Below, one piece after another: positions 25,629 through 35,014 of a stretch of DNA of 64,000 nucleotides. The notes under the pieces are model-generated. The model was not told where the DNA came from. It did no database searches and was given only the letters and a program-made list of their open reading frames with translations. The DNA is from Thiogranum sp. (GTDB taxonomy: Bacteria > Pseudomonadota > Gammaproteobacteria > DSM-19610): NCBI GenBank assembly GCA_030148805.1, contig JASBSS010000013.1, positions 124,001 to 188,000 on the forward strand, read 5' to 3'. How positions within the stretch are numbered: position 1 is the first letter of the stretch; each line of letters begins with the position of its first letter. The translations under genes were made by a program, and so were the position numbers.

Positions 25629-26206
25629 GCCTGGGTGGCCGCGAAGCTGGCTCGCGACCAGAGGCGATCCCGCCACGCCGCCAGCGCGTCGAGTTCGCCC
25701 AGCAGTGCAGGTCCCGTCGCCTGTTGTTCGACGAAGGCGACGATCGGCGCCAGGAACAGATCGCAAAGATAGATTTCGTCGCCAAGCAGAAAGGGTCCGT
25801 TAAGCAGTTGTCGGTTGACGATTTCAAGGTCGCGCCGGCCACTGGCCAGAGTGTCGTCCGGGAGATCATCCGCCGCCAGCAGCGCTTTGACAAGATCGCC
25901 GTACAAGTAGTCGTTGCAGGTGCTGACCCACTGCAGCATGCGCGCCCGCGTAGCCGCGTCTGCGGGTACCAGCTGCTGGCGATTGAAGACTTCATCCAGA
26001 TACATCGTGATCGCCAACGTCTCATAGAGCAACATCTCACCGACCCGGACCACGGGCATGCGCATGAACGGATGCAGGGCGCGGTGGGAATCCTGGCCGA
26101 ATTCCAGCGCTAGCAGCTGATAGTCGATGCGCTTTTCTTCGCACACCATTCTCGCGGTACGCACGTAGGTGCTGGCGGCAAAACCGAAAATTTCCACGTG
26201 TTTCAT
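25625..26206 (-). CDS. Glutathione S-transferase family protein
   Basis: A 193-residue GST-fold protein. The N-terminal thioredoxin-like domain (MKHVEIFGFAASTYVRTARMVCEEK) keeps Ser/Thr-Tyr near the glutathione position, and FMRMPVVRVGEMLLYETLAITMYLDE contains the cis-Pro and the E-[TS] glutathione-binding turn. The C-terminal helical domain includes the NGPFLLGDEIYLCDLFLAPIV segment with the conserved capping-box Asp. It is upstream of, and overlaps by four bases with, the sigma-factor gene, suggesting a shared stress response. Confidence 0.87.
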   Translation of the reverse strand: MKHVEIFGFAASTYVRTARMVCEEKRIDYQLLALEFGQDSHRALHPFMRMPVVRVGEMLLYETLAITMYLDEVFNRQQLVPADAATRARMLQWVSTCNDYLYGDLVKALLAADDLPDDTLASGRRDLEIVNRQLLNGPFLLGDEIYLCDLFLAPIVAFVEQQATGPALLGELDALAAWRDRLWSRASFAATQA

Positions 26207-26277
26207 GTTCGTCTCCTCGCAGCGGGCCGACAAGGCCCGTACGAGTTAGACGCAACGGGCGAGAAAAAACGCCAACT

Positions 26278-26622
26278 CTATGTTTTCGATTTATTTTTCA
26301 ATGAATGCCCGCGCCAGGCCGCGGTGAAGGCCAGGCGCGCCCAATAAACCGCCGTATCGGGGTCGTCGAAGATTTCCTCCGGCGCCGAATAGTAGGACAG
26401 CTGTACCCATTTGCCGCCCTTTCGATACTGAAAGGGTTCCATATCCCGGGCCAGGAACTGTTCCAGCGTGCTGTCGTCGCACTTCAGATAGAGTCGCTCG
26501 CCGGCGACCAGCGCGAACATGACATCCTGGTGATAGAGGCCGTAACCGCCGAACATGCGGCGCGCGCGCACGCGGCCGAACGGTTCGAGGACTTCAAGCA
26601 GATAGTCGACGAATTCACTCAC
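26278..26622 (-). CDS. TfoX N-terminal domain protein
   Basis: A 114-residue protein starting at GTG 26622 (VSEFVDYLLEVLEPFG). The motif RARRMFGGYGLYHQDVMFALV and YLKCDD are those of the TfoX/Sxy N-terminal domain; the C-terminal domain of full-length Sxy is absent. Sxy/TfoX promotes competence in some gammaproteobacteria, but the many short TfoX_N proteins have unknown roles. The start has no strong ribosome site, and an upstream open frame contains only a 9-base repeat. Confidence 0.8.
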   Translation of the reverse strand: MSEFVDYLLEVLEPFGRVRARRMFGGYGLYHQDVMFALVAGERLYLKCDDSTLEQFLARDMEPFQYRKGGKWVQLSYYSAPEEIFDDPDTAVYWARLAFTAAWRGHSLKNKSKT

Positions 26623-26633
26623 GGTTGGTCCGC

Positions 26634-26660
26634 TCTGCCAAGTCTGCCAAGTCTGCCAAG
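26634..26660. repeat. Three tandem copies of a 9-base unit
   Basis: TCTGCCAAG is repeated three times without mismatch, between the valS stop and the TfoX-like gene. In the TfoX direction it lies just upstream of the GTG start. It is a multiple of three, so copy-number change would not shift a reading frame. Confidence 0.9.
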
Positions 26661-26744
26661 CATAGCACCGGCCGGTTTCCGGGTGGCCAGGACGCTTCGA
26701 GCGGCGAGCCGCTTCGATCGGCCGCGGTTGTCGCTGCCGGCCGT

Positions 26745-29567
26745 CTATGCCAGACGGGCGAGTTTTTCCAGTTGCGCGCGCAGCTGGGCGATGCTCGCGC
26801 GCAGATCGTCGGCGCGCTTTCTTTCCTTGTCGATGACCGCCGCCGGGGCCTTGTCGACGAACTTCGGATTGCCCAGTTTGGTTTCGCTGCGCTGCAACTC
26901 GCCCTGCTTCCTGTCCAGGTCCTTGCGTAGCCGCGATTGCTCGGCGTCCTTGTCGATGAGGCCGGCCATCGGGATCAGCAGCTTCATTTCGCCGACCAGA
27001 GCGGTGGCCGACTCCGGCGCCTCGGCGTCGTCGAGCCATTCGAGCGAAGCGATGCGGCCCAGCGACACGAGGTAGTGCTGGTTGCGTTGCAGCCGCTCCC
27101 GGTCCTGTGGGCCGCCGTTTTGTAACAGCACGGGCAGTGCCTTGCGCGGGTCGATATTCATGCCGCTGCGAATCTGTCGCACGCCGAGCACAAGCTGTTT
27201 GACCCAATCGATTTCGGCAACCGCCTCCTCGTCGATGGTATCGGTCGCGCCAGCGGGATAGGGTTGGCGCATGATGGTCTCGCCCTGGATGCCGAGCAGC
27301 GGCGCGACCCGCTGCCAGATTTCCTCGCTGATATAGGGAATCAGCGGGTGGGCCAGTCGCAGCACGCGCTCGAGGACCTGTAAGAGGGTGCGACGGGTGC
27401 CGCGCTGGGCGGCCGCGTCCGCCCGGGGATCGTTCAGCACCGGTTTGGAAAGCTCCAGGTACCAGTCGCAATACTCATCCCAGATGAAGCTGTAGATGGC
27501 CTGAGCGGCGAGATCCAGCCGATAGACGCTGATGTGGCCGTTGACCTGTTGGGCGGTGCGCTCCAGCAGCGAAAGGATCCAGCGGTCGGCGGCCGAGAGG
27601 ATCGCCGCGCCGCCTTCAACCCCGCAGTCCTTGCCCTCGGTGTTCATCAGAACATAGCGCGCCGCGTTCCAGAGTTTGTTGCAGAAATTGCGATAGCCCT
27701 CGATGCGCGCGAGATCGAAATTGATATCGCGCCCGGTCGAGGCCATGGCAGCAAAGGTGAAGCGCAGCGCGTCGGTGCCGAAGGCGGGGATGCCCGAGGG
27801 GAAATCCTTGCGTGTCTGTTTGGCGATCTTCTCGGCCAGGTGCGGTTGCATCAGGCTGGCGGTGCGCTTTTCCACCAGCGCCTCCAGTTCAATGCCGTCG
27901 ATCAGATCGATCGGATCCAGCACGTTGCCTTTGGACTTGGACATTTTGTTGCCGTGGGCATCGCGCACCAGCCCGTGGATGTAGATTTCCCGGAACGGCA
28001 CGTCGTGCATGAACTTCAACCCCAGCATGATCATGCGTGCCACCCAGAAAAAGATGATGTCAAAGCCGGTGACCAGCACGCTGGTGGGATAGAAGGTGCG
28101 CAGGCGTTCGCTCTGCTGTGGCCAGCCCAGGGTGGAGAACGGCCACAGCGCGGAACTGAACCAGGTGTCGAGCACGTCTTCGTCCTGGCGCAGCGCGAAA
28201 TCCGCCGCCAGCTTGTGGCGTGCGCGGACTTCGGCTTCCGAACGCCCGACATAGACATTGCCCTGGTCGTCGTACCAGGCCGGGATGCGGTGTCCCCACC
28301 AGATCTGACGCGAGATGCACCAGTCCTGGATGTTGCGCATCCAGTCGAAATAGGTGTTTTTCCAGTTGTCGGGCACGAAGCGGATGTCGCCGTCTTCCAC
28401 CGCCTTTATCGCCGGTTCGGCGAGCGGCCCGATCTTCACGTACCATTGATTGGTGAGCAGCGGTTCGATCACCGCGCCGGAACGATCGCCGCGCGGCACC
28501 ATGAGTTTGTGCGCGGCGGTCCTGGCAAGCAGGCCGCGCGCCTCGAGATCGGTCACCACCTGTTTGCGCGCCTGGTAGCGGTCCAATCCGATATAGTCGG
28601 CGGGAATCAGATGGCCTTCGTCGTCCTCGTTATGCCGGATGGCCGCATCGACGGTGAACAGGTTGATCAGACCGCCGTGGGGCTGCTCGGCGATAGCCAG
28701 TTCGTCGCGGTGTCGCTGCCAGACGGCGTAGTCGTTGAAGTCGTGGGCGGGAGTGATTTTCACACACCCGGTACCAAATTCGGGATCCACGTAATCGTCG
28801 GCGATAATCGGGATGCGGCGCCCGGTGAGCGGCAGCTCGACTAGTTCCCCCAGCAGGTGGCGGTAACGTTCATCGCCCGGGTGTACGGCGACCGCGCAAT
28901 CGCCCAGCAGCGTTTCCGGGCGGGTGGTGGCCACGATCAGATCTCCGCTGCCGTTGGCCAGGGGATAGCGCAGGTGCCAAAGGCTGCCGTCCTCTTCCTG
29001 CGAGAGCACTTCCAGGTCGGAGATGGCGGTATGCAGGACCGGATCCCAGTTCACCAGGCGCTTGCCGCGATAAATCAGCCCTTCTTCGTGCAGCCGGACG
29101 AAGACTTCCCGTACCGCCTCGGACAGGCCCTCGTCCATGGTGAAACGCTCGTGACTCCAGTCCAGCGACGCGCCCATGCGGCGCAGCTGACGGGTGATGC
29201 GCCCGCCCGAGGTGTTCTTCCACTGCCAGACGCGCTCAATGAAGGCGTCGCGGCCGAGATCGTGCCGGCTTTTGCCTTCGGCCTCCAGCTGGCGCTCGAC
29301 CACCATCTGGGTGGCGATGCCGGCATGATCGCTGCCGGCCTGCCAGAGCGTGTTGTAGCCGCGCATGCGATGATACCGCGTCAGCGCGTCCATCAGCGTG
29401 TCCTGGAAGGCGTGCCCCATGTGCAGGCTGCCGGTGACGTTCGGCGGCGGGATCATGATGCAGTAGGGGGGCTGTTGCGAATCGGTCGTCGGGGTGAAGT
29501 AGCCGCGCTCTTCCCAGATCTGGTACCAGCGTTGTTCGATACTATGGGGATTGTAGGTTTTTTCCAT
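26745..29567 (-). CDS. valS: Valyl-tRNA synthetase
   Basis: ValS charges tRNA-Val and edits threonine. The 940-residue product has the class I HIGH motif ([15 protein letters not shown]), the editing CP1 domain ([21 protein letters not shown]), the KMSKS motif ([13 protein letters not shown]), and the C-terminal coiled-coil arm. Length is normal. A TATAAT-type -10 element at 29610-29615 lies upstream, so it can be transcribed apart from pepA-holC. Confidence 0.98.
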   Translation of the reverse strand: MEKTYNPHSIEQRWYQIWEERGYFTPTTDSQQPPYCIMIPPPNVTGSLHMGHAFQDTLMDALTRYHRMRGYNTLWQAGSDHAGIATQMVVERQLEAEGKSRHDLGRDAFIERVWQWKNTSGGRITRQLRRMGASLDWSHERFTMDEGLSEAVREVFVRLHEEGLIYRGKRLVNWDPVLHTAISDLEVLSQEEDGSLWHLRYPLANGSGDLIVATTRPETLLGDCAVAVHPGDERYRHLLGELVELPLTGRRIPIIADDYVDPEFGTGCVKITPAHDFNDYAVWQRHRDELAIAEQPHGGLINLFTVDAAIRHNEDDEGHLIPADYIGLDRYQARKQVVTDLEARGLLARTAAHKLMVPRGDRSGAVIEPLLTNQWYVKIGPLAEPAIKAVEDGDIRFVPDNWKNTYFDWMRNIQDWCISRQIWWGHRIPAWYDDQGNVYVGRSEAEVRARHKLAADFALRQDEDVLDTWFSSALWPFSTLGWPQQSERLRTFYPTSVLVTGFDIIFFWVARMIMLGLKFMHDVPFREIYIHGLVRDAHGNKMSKSKGNVLDPIDLIDGIELEALVEKRTASLMQPHLAEKIAKQTRKDFPSGIPAFGTDALRFTFAAMASTGRDINFDLARIEGYRNFCNKLWNAARYVLMNTEGKDCGVEGGAAILSAADRWILSLLERTAQQVNGHISVYRLDLAAQAIYSFIWDEYCDWYLELSKPVLNDPRADAAAQRGTRRTLLQVLERVLRLAHPLIPYISEEIWQRVAPLLGIQGETIMRQPYPAGATDTIDEEAVAEIDWVKQLVLGVRQIRSGMNIDPRKALPVLLQNGGPQDRERLQRNQHYLVSLGRIASLEWLDDAEAPESATALVGEMKLLIPMAGLIDKDAEQSRLRKDLDRKQGELQRSETKLGNPKFVDKAPAAVIDKERKRADDLRASIAQLRAQLEKLARLA

Positions 29568-29878
29568 GCAGACTCGGTCCGGCGCGTGGGGCTTTTCAAA
29601 TGAGCGGGGATTATACCGCAGACCGCGAGGGATTCACGGCATGCGGCGGATCGACTCACATGCCGCTGCGGTCCGGTGAAATGGAGGCGGGTGAAACAGG
29701 TCCCGCCGGTCACAGGCAGCGTCGCAATGGGGTTCCCGGGCGGGCACAGCCGCTGGAGACGGTCACTCGCTGGCTTGCGGGAGCGAAGCGGGTCGAGGTA
29801 CGGACGAGCTCCTCAGTGCCCGACCTCACCGGGGCCCGTGGCCCGTTTCGGCGCGCCTGGCGGATAATGTCGCAAGCC
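29568..29878 (-). other. Gene-free stretch upstream of valS
   Basis: These 311 bases between the small unknown gene and valS hold the valS promoter near their valS end and nothing else that I can name. Open frames that cross it run antisense through holC and show no protein-like features. No T-box structure was recognised. Confidence 0.5.
29610..29615 (-). promoter_or_regulatory. valS promoter -10 element
   Basis: The minus strand reads TATAAT in an otherwise GC-rich stretch. A poor -35 (GTGAAT) lies 17 bases upstream. The start would be near 29603, about 36 bases before the valS ATG. Confidence 0.55.
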
Positions 29879-30235
29879 TCAATCCCGGCGCGCGCCCGCC
29901 CGCTGGTCGAGGTCGCGCAACAGTTCCGGCAGATTCGACCGCAGTCGGGCGAGTACGACGTCGACCAACTGCGGCGCGGCCTGTTCGGCCGCCTGGCGGA
30001 TTTGCGGCGCCAGGCGCTGCTGCAACTGTCGCTCCAGTTCTCCGATCACGAGCTGGTGCAGGTCCTGCGCCATATCGGCCAGCAGCTGTTGCGCCCGCGG
30101 GCCTCGCAACAGCTCGGCCATGGCCTGCGGATCGCTCCCGTCGAGGCCCGGGCGGGGCAACGCCTCGGCCGGCAGCGGATTTTCCAGCAGGGGTATGCCG
30201 TCGGTTCCATCGGTGGGTTCCTGGGGATCGGTCAT
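29879..30235 (-). CDS. Conserved hypothetical small protein next to holC
   Basis: I do not recognise a named family in this 118-residue protein. The first 45 residues are Pro/Asp-rich (DPQEPTDGTDGIPLLENPLP). The rest is predicted helical, Leu/Gln-rich (LLADMAQDLHQLVIGELERQLQQRLAPQIRQAAEQ) and may form a coiled coil. Its start overlaps the holC stop (ATGA), so it is translated from the same mRNA as holC. That coupling is the main support for it being real. Confidence 0.65.
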   Translation of the reverse strand: MTDPQEPTDGTDGIPLLENPLPAEALPRPGLDGSDPQAMAELLRGPRAQQLLADMAQDLHQLVIGELERQLQQRLAPQIRQAAEQAAPQLVDVVLARLRSNLPELLRDLDQRAGARRD

Positions 30236-30663
30236 TTGTCGAGTTCGTGCGTGCGCAGTGGATAGCCGCGCGCCTTGTAGAAACTGTAACGCTCGCGACT
30301 GTGACGGCGCACGCTCTGCTCGGCGTTGACCAGCTCGGCGACCCGTTCGAAACGCGAAAAGAACAACGGCACCTCGGCGGCGAGGTTGATCAATACCTGG
30401 TGACTCGCGTCCGGCTCGCCGTCGTGACCGAGCTGCACCGGAACCGGGTGGTCGGGCGTTTCGGCAAAGACGGCGTGGGGAACGAAACTGTTCTGTTGGA
30501 AGGTCCACAGCAGGTCGTCGAGATGGCGGGTCTGGGCGGCCGATTCGGTGTGGATGTAGACGCGGTGGCCGAGGCGATAGGCTTTGTCGACGAGACGGCA
30601 GGCGAAATGCAGGAGTTGCGGGCGCTGATCACCAGGGAGAAGATAAAAGTCGACCTGGGTCAT
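30232..30663 (-). CDS. holC: DNA polymerase III chi subunit
   Basis: HolC is the chi subunit of the clamp-loader complex; it contacts single-stranded DNA-binding protein. The 143-residue product has the family opening (MTQVDFYLLPGD), RLVDKAYRLGHRVYIHTES, LDDLLWTFQQNSFVPHA, and the C-terminal RHSRERYSFYKARGYPLRTHEL. It lies between pepA and valS, the conserved gammaproteobacterial order. Confidence 0.95.
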   Translation of the reverse strand: MTQVDFYLLPGDQRPQLLHFACRLVDKAYRLGHRVYIHTESAAQTRHLDDLLWTFQQNSFVPHAVFAETPDHPVPVQLGHDGEPDASHQVLINLAAEVPLFFSRFERVAELVNAEQSVRRHSRERYSFYKARGYPLRTHELDK

Positions 30664-30682
30664 GGGTATGGGTCCTGCCCTT

Positions 30683-32188
30683 TCAGCTGTCGCTCTTGCC
30701 GCTACGCGCCAGCAGATATTGCATCACCAGCGGTACCGGCCGGCCGGTGGCGCCTTTCTCCGCGCCGCTTTTCCAGGCCACGCCGGCGATATCCAGGTGC
30801 GCCCAGCGATAATCGCGGGTGAAGCGGCCCAGAAAGCTGGCGGCGGTGATGGTGCCGGCGCCCCCGTTGCCGATATTGGCCATGTCGGCGAAATTACTCG
30901 CCAGCTGCTCGTCATATTCTTCCCATAAGGGCAGCTGCCAGGCCCGGTCGCAGGCGCTCTCGCCGGCCTCGAGCAGGGCGTCGACCAGCGGCTGGTGGTT
31001 GCCCAACAGGCCAGCGGCTTCGTGACCCAGGGCGACAATGCAGGCGCCCGTGAGGGTGGCAAGATCGATGACCACATCCGGATTGAATTTCTTCACATAG
31101 GTCAGGGCGTCACAGAGAATCAGCCGACCTTCGGCGTCGGTGTTGAGGACCTCGATGGTCTGTCCGCTCATGCTGGTGACGATGTCGCCGGGCTTGCTGG
31201 CGTCCCCGTCGGGCAGATTCTCCGTGGCCGGCACCACGCCGACCAGGTTGATCGGCAGCTTCAGCTCCGCCACCGCCTCCATGCAGCCGAAGACGGTCGC
31301 CGCGCCGCACATGTCGAACTTCATTTCGTCCATGGCCTTGCCGGGTTTGAGGGAAATGCCGCCGGCGTCGAAAGTGACGCCCTTGCCAACCAGTACCACC
31401 GGTTTGGCCGTCTTCTTGCCGCCGCGGTATTCCATGACGATCAGCTTGGGCGGTTGGCGGCTGCCGCGGGCGACCGACAACAGGGCGCCCATGCCGAGCT
31501 TCTCCATCGCCTTCTGGTCGAGAACCTCCACTTTGAGGCTGCCGTGGGTTTTTTTCAGCGTCCTGGCCTGCTCGGCCAGATCGCCCGGCGTGCAGCGATT
31601 GCCCGGACGGTTGCCCAGGGTGCGCGCCAGGTCCATCCCATTGGCGATCGCCAGCCCCCTGGCCACGGCCGCTTTGGCGGCGTTGAGCTGGCTGCGGCCG
31701 GTGACCGCCAGCGTCAAACGCTTCAGGCGCGGTTTGGGCGCTTTGTCGTGGCTTTTGAATTCGTCGAAGCGGTAGCGGCTGGCGCGCGCGGCGAGAACGA
31801 TCTGGCGGGTTTTCCACCCCAGCCCGCGCCCGTCGACGTCCAGCTCCGCGAGGTAGACCAGGGCGTCGGCCGCGCCCGTGTTTTGCACCGCCTGGGCCGC
31901 CGCGCCGGCCAGGGTCACGAATTGCCTGGCGCTGAGGTGCTTGTTCTTGCCGCAACCCACCACCAGGATGCGGCTGACGGGCGCGGATTCGCCGGGGCAG
32001 TGCAACACCGTGGTCTTGCCCAACTCGGTGGCGATGTCGCCGCTTTTCAGCAACGCACTGATGCGACCGCCGCTGACTTTGTCCAGGCGCGACGCGGCTG
32101 GCGACAGGCGCCGCGGGGCGGCGACCCCGACAATCGCGCAGGCGCCGCGCAGCGTATCCGCTTCGCCGCTCTTGACAGTGAAATCCAT
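30683..32188 (-). CDS. pepA: Leucyl aminopeptidase (cytosol aminopeptidase)
   Basis: PepA removes N-terminal residues from peptides with two metal ions; in E. coli it also binds DNA. The 501-residue product has the M17 signatures GKGVTFDAGGISLKPG (metal and Lys), MKFDMCGAA and NTDAEGRLILCDAL. ATG 32188 gives the usual start MDFTVKSG. It is divergent from lptF with 97 bases between, the standard arrangement. Confidence 0.96.
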   Translation of the reverse strand: MDFTVKSGEADTLRGACAIVGVAAPRRLSPAASRLDKVSGGRISALLKSGDIATELGKTTVLHCPGESAPVSRILVVGCGKNKHLSARQFVTLAGAAAQAVQNTGAADALVYLAELDVDGRGLGWKTRQIVLAARASRYRFDEFKSHDKAPKPRLKRLTLAVTGRSQLNAAKAAVARGLAIANGMDLARTLGNRPGNRCTPGDLAEQARTLKKTHGSLKVEVLDQKAMEKLGMGALLSVARGSRQPPKLIVMEYRGGKKTAKPVVLVGKGVTFDAGGISLKPGKAMDEMKFDMCGAATVFGCMEAVAELKLPINLVGVVPATENLPDGDASKPGDIVTSMSGQTIEVLNTDAEGRLILCDALTYVKKFNPDVVIDLATLTGACIVALGHEAAGLLGNHQPLVDALLEAGESACDRAWQLPLWEEYDEQLASNFADMANIGNGGAGTITAASFLGRFTRDYRWAHLDIAGVAWKSGAEKGATGRPVPLVMQYLLARSGKSDS

Positions 32189-32214
32189 GGTCTGTTCCTC
32201 GCTAGCTGGTATGC

Positions 32215-32243
32215 TTGACAGCTGATAATCAGCCCAGTGTACC
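32215..32243 (+). promoter_or_regulatory. Candidate lptFG promoter
   Basis: A perfect -35 TTGACA (32215-32220) is followed after 17 bases by TGTACC (32238-32243), a weak -10. It would start about 35 bases before lptF. The -10 match is only three of six. Confidence 0.4.
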
Positions 32244-32285
32244 GGATGCACCGGGGGCGTCTCAAAAACTTTTTGCCGGGTACGC

Positions 32286-33353
32286 ATGCCATCGGTCTTA
32301 CGTCGCTATCTCAGCCAGGAATTACTGCAATACTGGCTGGTTTTCACCCTGGTGCTATGGCTGATCCTGGTCACGGCGCGCTTTTCGCTATACCTCGGGC
32401 AAGCGGCCGAAGGTCAATTGCCGGCGGCCACGATAGTGACGCTGCTGGCGCTCAAGTCGGTCGGCTTCTTTGTTTTTCTGCTGCCGGTCAGCTTGTATCT
32501 GGCGCTGCTGTGGTTGCTCGGAAGACTCAACCGCGATCACGAGGCGCTGGCGCTCGGTGCCAGCGGCGTCGGCGCCTGGCAGCTCTACGCCGCCCTGGCC
32601 CGGCCGGTCATCCTGGTGACGCTGTTGGTGGCGCTGCTGAGTTTTTATCTGGTGCCCCACACCGCCGGGCAGGGCTATCGGGTGCGCGCCGAGGCGCAAC
32701 GGCAGTTGGATGCCGCGAACCTGGCGCCCGGCGTTTTCCATAGCCTGGCCGACGGTAGCTGGCAGCTCTATGCCCAACGCGCGGGGGAGTCGGCGGACCA
32801 GTTGCGGGATCTGTTCCTCTATCACCGCCAGGACGATGGCGAACAGATCCTGGTGGCGCAGGCCGCGCACTTTGAAACCGACGACCACGGAGGTCGTATT
32901 CTGGTGCTTCGCCACGGTCATCGCTACGATGGCGTGCCGGGCGCGGCGGATTATCGCGTGCTGGACTATCAACGCTACGCCGTCCGGCTGAGCCGGCCGG
33001 CGCGGCCGGCTTTCAAATGGGACGCGGTGACGACGCCGCAGCTGTGGCGCGACCCCCGGCCCGCGGCGCGCGCGCAGTTGCACCAGCGCCTTGCGCGCCC
33101 GCTGAGCGTGCTGGTGCTGACGCTGCTGGCGGTGCCCCTGGCGCGCTTCCGCCCGGCCACCAGCCGTTTCTACCCCTTGTGGTCGGGCGTCTTGATCTTC
33201 ACCCTGTATTTCAATTTGCTCGCCACCGGTGAGCTGTGGCTGGCGCGCGAGCAGATACCCGCCTGGGCGGGTTTGTGGTGGGTACACCTGCTGTTGGCGC
33301 TCCCGGCGCTGCTCTGGCTCAGGCCCTGGCGCGCGAGGAGGTCCCCGGCATGA
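32286..33353 (+). CDS. lptF: LPS export permease LptF
   Basis: LptF is one of two permeases of the LptB2FG complex that lifts lipopolysaccharide from the inner membrane to the Lpt bridge. The 355-residue product has three N-terminal helices (about 13-120), a periplasmic beta-jellyroll region (about 125-255), and three C-terminal helices with RPLSVLVLTLLAVPLARFRP. Its stop overlaps the lptG start (ATGA). Confidence 0.94.
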   Translation: MPSVLRRYLSQELLQYWLVFTLVLWLILVTARFSLYLGQAAEGQLPAATIVTLLALKSVGFFVFLLPVSLYLALLWLLGRLNRDHEALALGASGVGAWQLYAALARPVILVTLLVALLSFYLVPHTAGQGYRVRAEAQRQLDAANLAPGVFHSLADGSWQLYAQRAGESADQLRDLFLYHRQDDGEQILVAQAAHFETDDHGGRILVLRHGHRYDGVPGAADYRVLDYQRYAVRLSRPARPAFKWDAVTTPQLWRDPRPAARAQLHQRLARPLSVLVLTLLAVPLARFRPATSRFYPLWSGVLIFTLYFNLLATGELWLAREQIPAWAGLWWVHLLLALPALLWLRPWRARRSPA

Positions 33354-34411
33354 GCCGACTCGACCGCTATATCGGCCGCTCGGTCATCAGCGCCACGCTG
33401 CTGGCCTGGCTGGTGGTGATGGCTCTCGACGCTTTGTTCGCATTGCTGGGACAGCTGGGCGATATCGGGCGTGGCGATTACGGTCTGGGCGACGCGCTGG
33501 CCTACGTGGCGCTGGGAGCGCCCACCCGTGCCTGGCAGGTCTTTCCCATGGCGGCGCTGATCGGTGTGCTGCTGGGTCTGGGCAATCTCGCGGAACAACG
33601 TGAACTCGATGCCTTTCGTCTCGCGGGGGCCTCGCCGCGGCGGTTGCTGTGGGCGGTGGTGCAAAGCGGCTCGTTGCTGCTGCTTGGCGGACTGCTGCTC
33701 GGCGAGGTGCTCGCGCCTCAGGCGCAGCAGCGGGCGGAACTTTGGCGGACCGGGTCCATCCATGGCGAGCCGGGCGCGCAAGCCGAGACCGGGTTCTGGG
33801 TGCGCGCGGCAAACCGCTTCATCCGCGTCGGCCACAGTCGCTCCGATGGCAGCCTGGAGGCGCTGGTGGTGTACGAACTCGGGCCGGGTCCGCGTCTGGA
33901 GCGGATCGTGAGCGCGGCGCGCGCGCGGCCCTTGGACGGTCGCTGGCGTCTGGAGGACCTCAGCGTGACGCGCTTCGAAACGCGGCGGATTCGGGTCGAG
34001 CGGCGGGCGCAGGCGTGGTGGCCGACGCTGATGGACCGGGGGCTGGCGGCTTTGCTGACACGTGACAGCGACACCTTGAGTTTGCCGCAGTTGGCCCGTT
34101 ACATCGATTATCGGGAGCGCAATGGCAACCGGATCGGGCTCTGGCGGTTGAGCTTCTGGCAGCGGCTGGGCGCGCCGCTCAACGCGTTGGCCATGTTGGC
34201 GCTCGCCGGGGCAATGGTGCTGGGTGCTCTCGGCCGTCGCCCGCTCGGTCAGCGGTTGCTGGCGGCGGTAGCCACAGGGCTGGTGTTTCAACTGCTCAGC
34301 GGCGTGTTCTCCCACGCCGGCGTGGTCTACGGTCTGAACGCGGCGCTGAGCGCGCTGTTGCCGGCGGTGGCGCTGCTGCTGGCGGTTCCGTTTATTCTGC
34401 GCCGGAGATGA
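33350..34411 (+). CDS. lptG: LPS export permease LptG
   Basis: LptG is the second permease of LptB2FG. The 353-residue product begins MSRLDRYIGRSVISATLLAWL and has the same layout as LptF: helices, jellyroll (about 130-260), then helices with WQRLGAPLNALAMLALAGAMVLG. ATG 33350 is in the ATGA overlap with lptF, so upstream in-frame starts inside lptF are not needed. Confidence 0.95.
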   Translation: MSRLDRYIGRSVISATLLAWLVVMALDALFALLGQLGDIGRGDYGLGDALAYVALGAPTRAWQVFPMAALIGVLLGLGNLAEQRELDAFRLAGASPRRLLWAVVQSGSLLLLGGLLLGEVLAPQAQQRAELWRTGSIHGEPGAQAETGFWVRAANRFIRVGHSRSDGSLEALVVYELGPGPRLERIVSAARARPLDGRWRLEDLSVTRFETRRIRVERRAQAWWPTLMDRGLAALLTRDSDTLSLPQLARYIDYRERNGNRIGLWRLSFWQRLGAPLNALAMLALAGAMVLGALGRRPLGQRLLAAVATGLVFQLLSGVFSHAGVVYGLNAALSALLPAVALLLAVPFILRRR

Positions 34412-34428
34412 TCCGGCGCGTAACCCGC

Positions 34429-34887
34429 TCAGTTTTTGCGTCGATAGCGCAACGGATTGTGTCGCAGCTGAACGATGGTGGTTTCGGAGTAACGGTCGTG
34501 CCAGCTCAAGTGTCTGCGGTCGACCAGAATCCAGAGATAACCCAGACCGAAAAGCAGGGCCGAGGGGATCGCCACCAGAAAGCGCAGCATCAACTGCCAT
34601 AGACTGGGCGGGCCGGGCCGCAGATTGCGCAACTGCAGCTTCCACGCGCGCATACCCAGCGTCTGCCCGCCGTGCATCCAGAACCAGCCGTAAAACAGGA
34701 AGGCGATGAAAAACAGATAGCTCGTCAGCAGGGGATTGTGCGGCGCGAACGCCTGTCCATGATTGAGCGGCAGGATGAGCGCCACCGCGACGAACCACAA
34801 TGCCAGCAGCAGCAAGGTATCGTAGAATAAGGCGGCGAGGCGTTTCAGCAGGCTTGCGGGTTTGGGTGTGGAATCCGATTCTGACAT
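34429..34887 (-). CDS. RDD family membrane protein
   Basis: A 152-residue membrane protein. KRLAALFYDTLLLLALWF opens the RDD domain with the conserved Arg-Asp pattern in variant form (R...D). Three helices follow (about 19-40, 52-72, 100-125), with MHGGQTLGMRAWKLQL and DRRHLSWHDRYSETTIV, the usual RDD features. Function is unknown; some relatives affect ion transport. It is convergent with lptG and often found beside lptFG in this class. Confidence 0.85.
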   Translation of the reverse strand: MSESDSTPKPASLLKRLAALFYDTLLLLALWFVAVALILPLNHGQAFAPHNPLLTSYLFFIAFLFYGWFWMHGGQTLGMRAWKLQLRNLRPGPPSLWQLMLRFLVAIPSALLFGLGYLWILVDRRHLSWHDRYSETTIVQLRHNPLRYRRKN

Positions 34888-34945
34888 GCCGCCATCCTCT
34901 CGACAGTAGCGCCACTGTAGCGCTATTGTCGCCATGCGGGCAACG

Positions 34946-34974
34946 GTGACAAGGCCGCCGTCCTGTGCTATGTA
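34946..34974 (+). promoter_or_regulatory. Promoter of the DUF2173 gene cluster
   Basis: GTGACA (34946-34951) lies 17 bases before TATGTA (34969-34974), which is preceded by TGC as an extended -10. The expected start near 34981 gives a short leader containing AAGGAG eight bases before ATG 35015. The strong ribosome site suggests high expression. Confidence 0.55.
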
Positions 34975-35014
34975 CTCTAAGTGAACGAGAAAAACAGCTA
35001 GAAGGAGCCGTTGC

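Noticed and set aside
26634-26660. Short CRISPR-like repeat
   Set aside because: Units are 9 bases with no spacers and no cas genes nearby.
29568-29878. T-box or other riboswitch upstream of valS
   Set aside because: No T-box sequence or specifier-loop arrangement is visible, and T-boxes are rare outside Gram-positive bacteria; a plain promoter explains the region.
33170-34915. A 581-codon minus-strand frame opposite lptG and overlapping the RDD gene
   Set aside because: Composition is Arg/Gln/Pro-rich with no recognisable domain; lptG on the other strand is certain.
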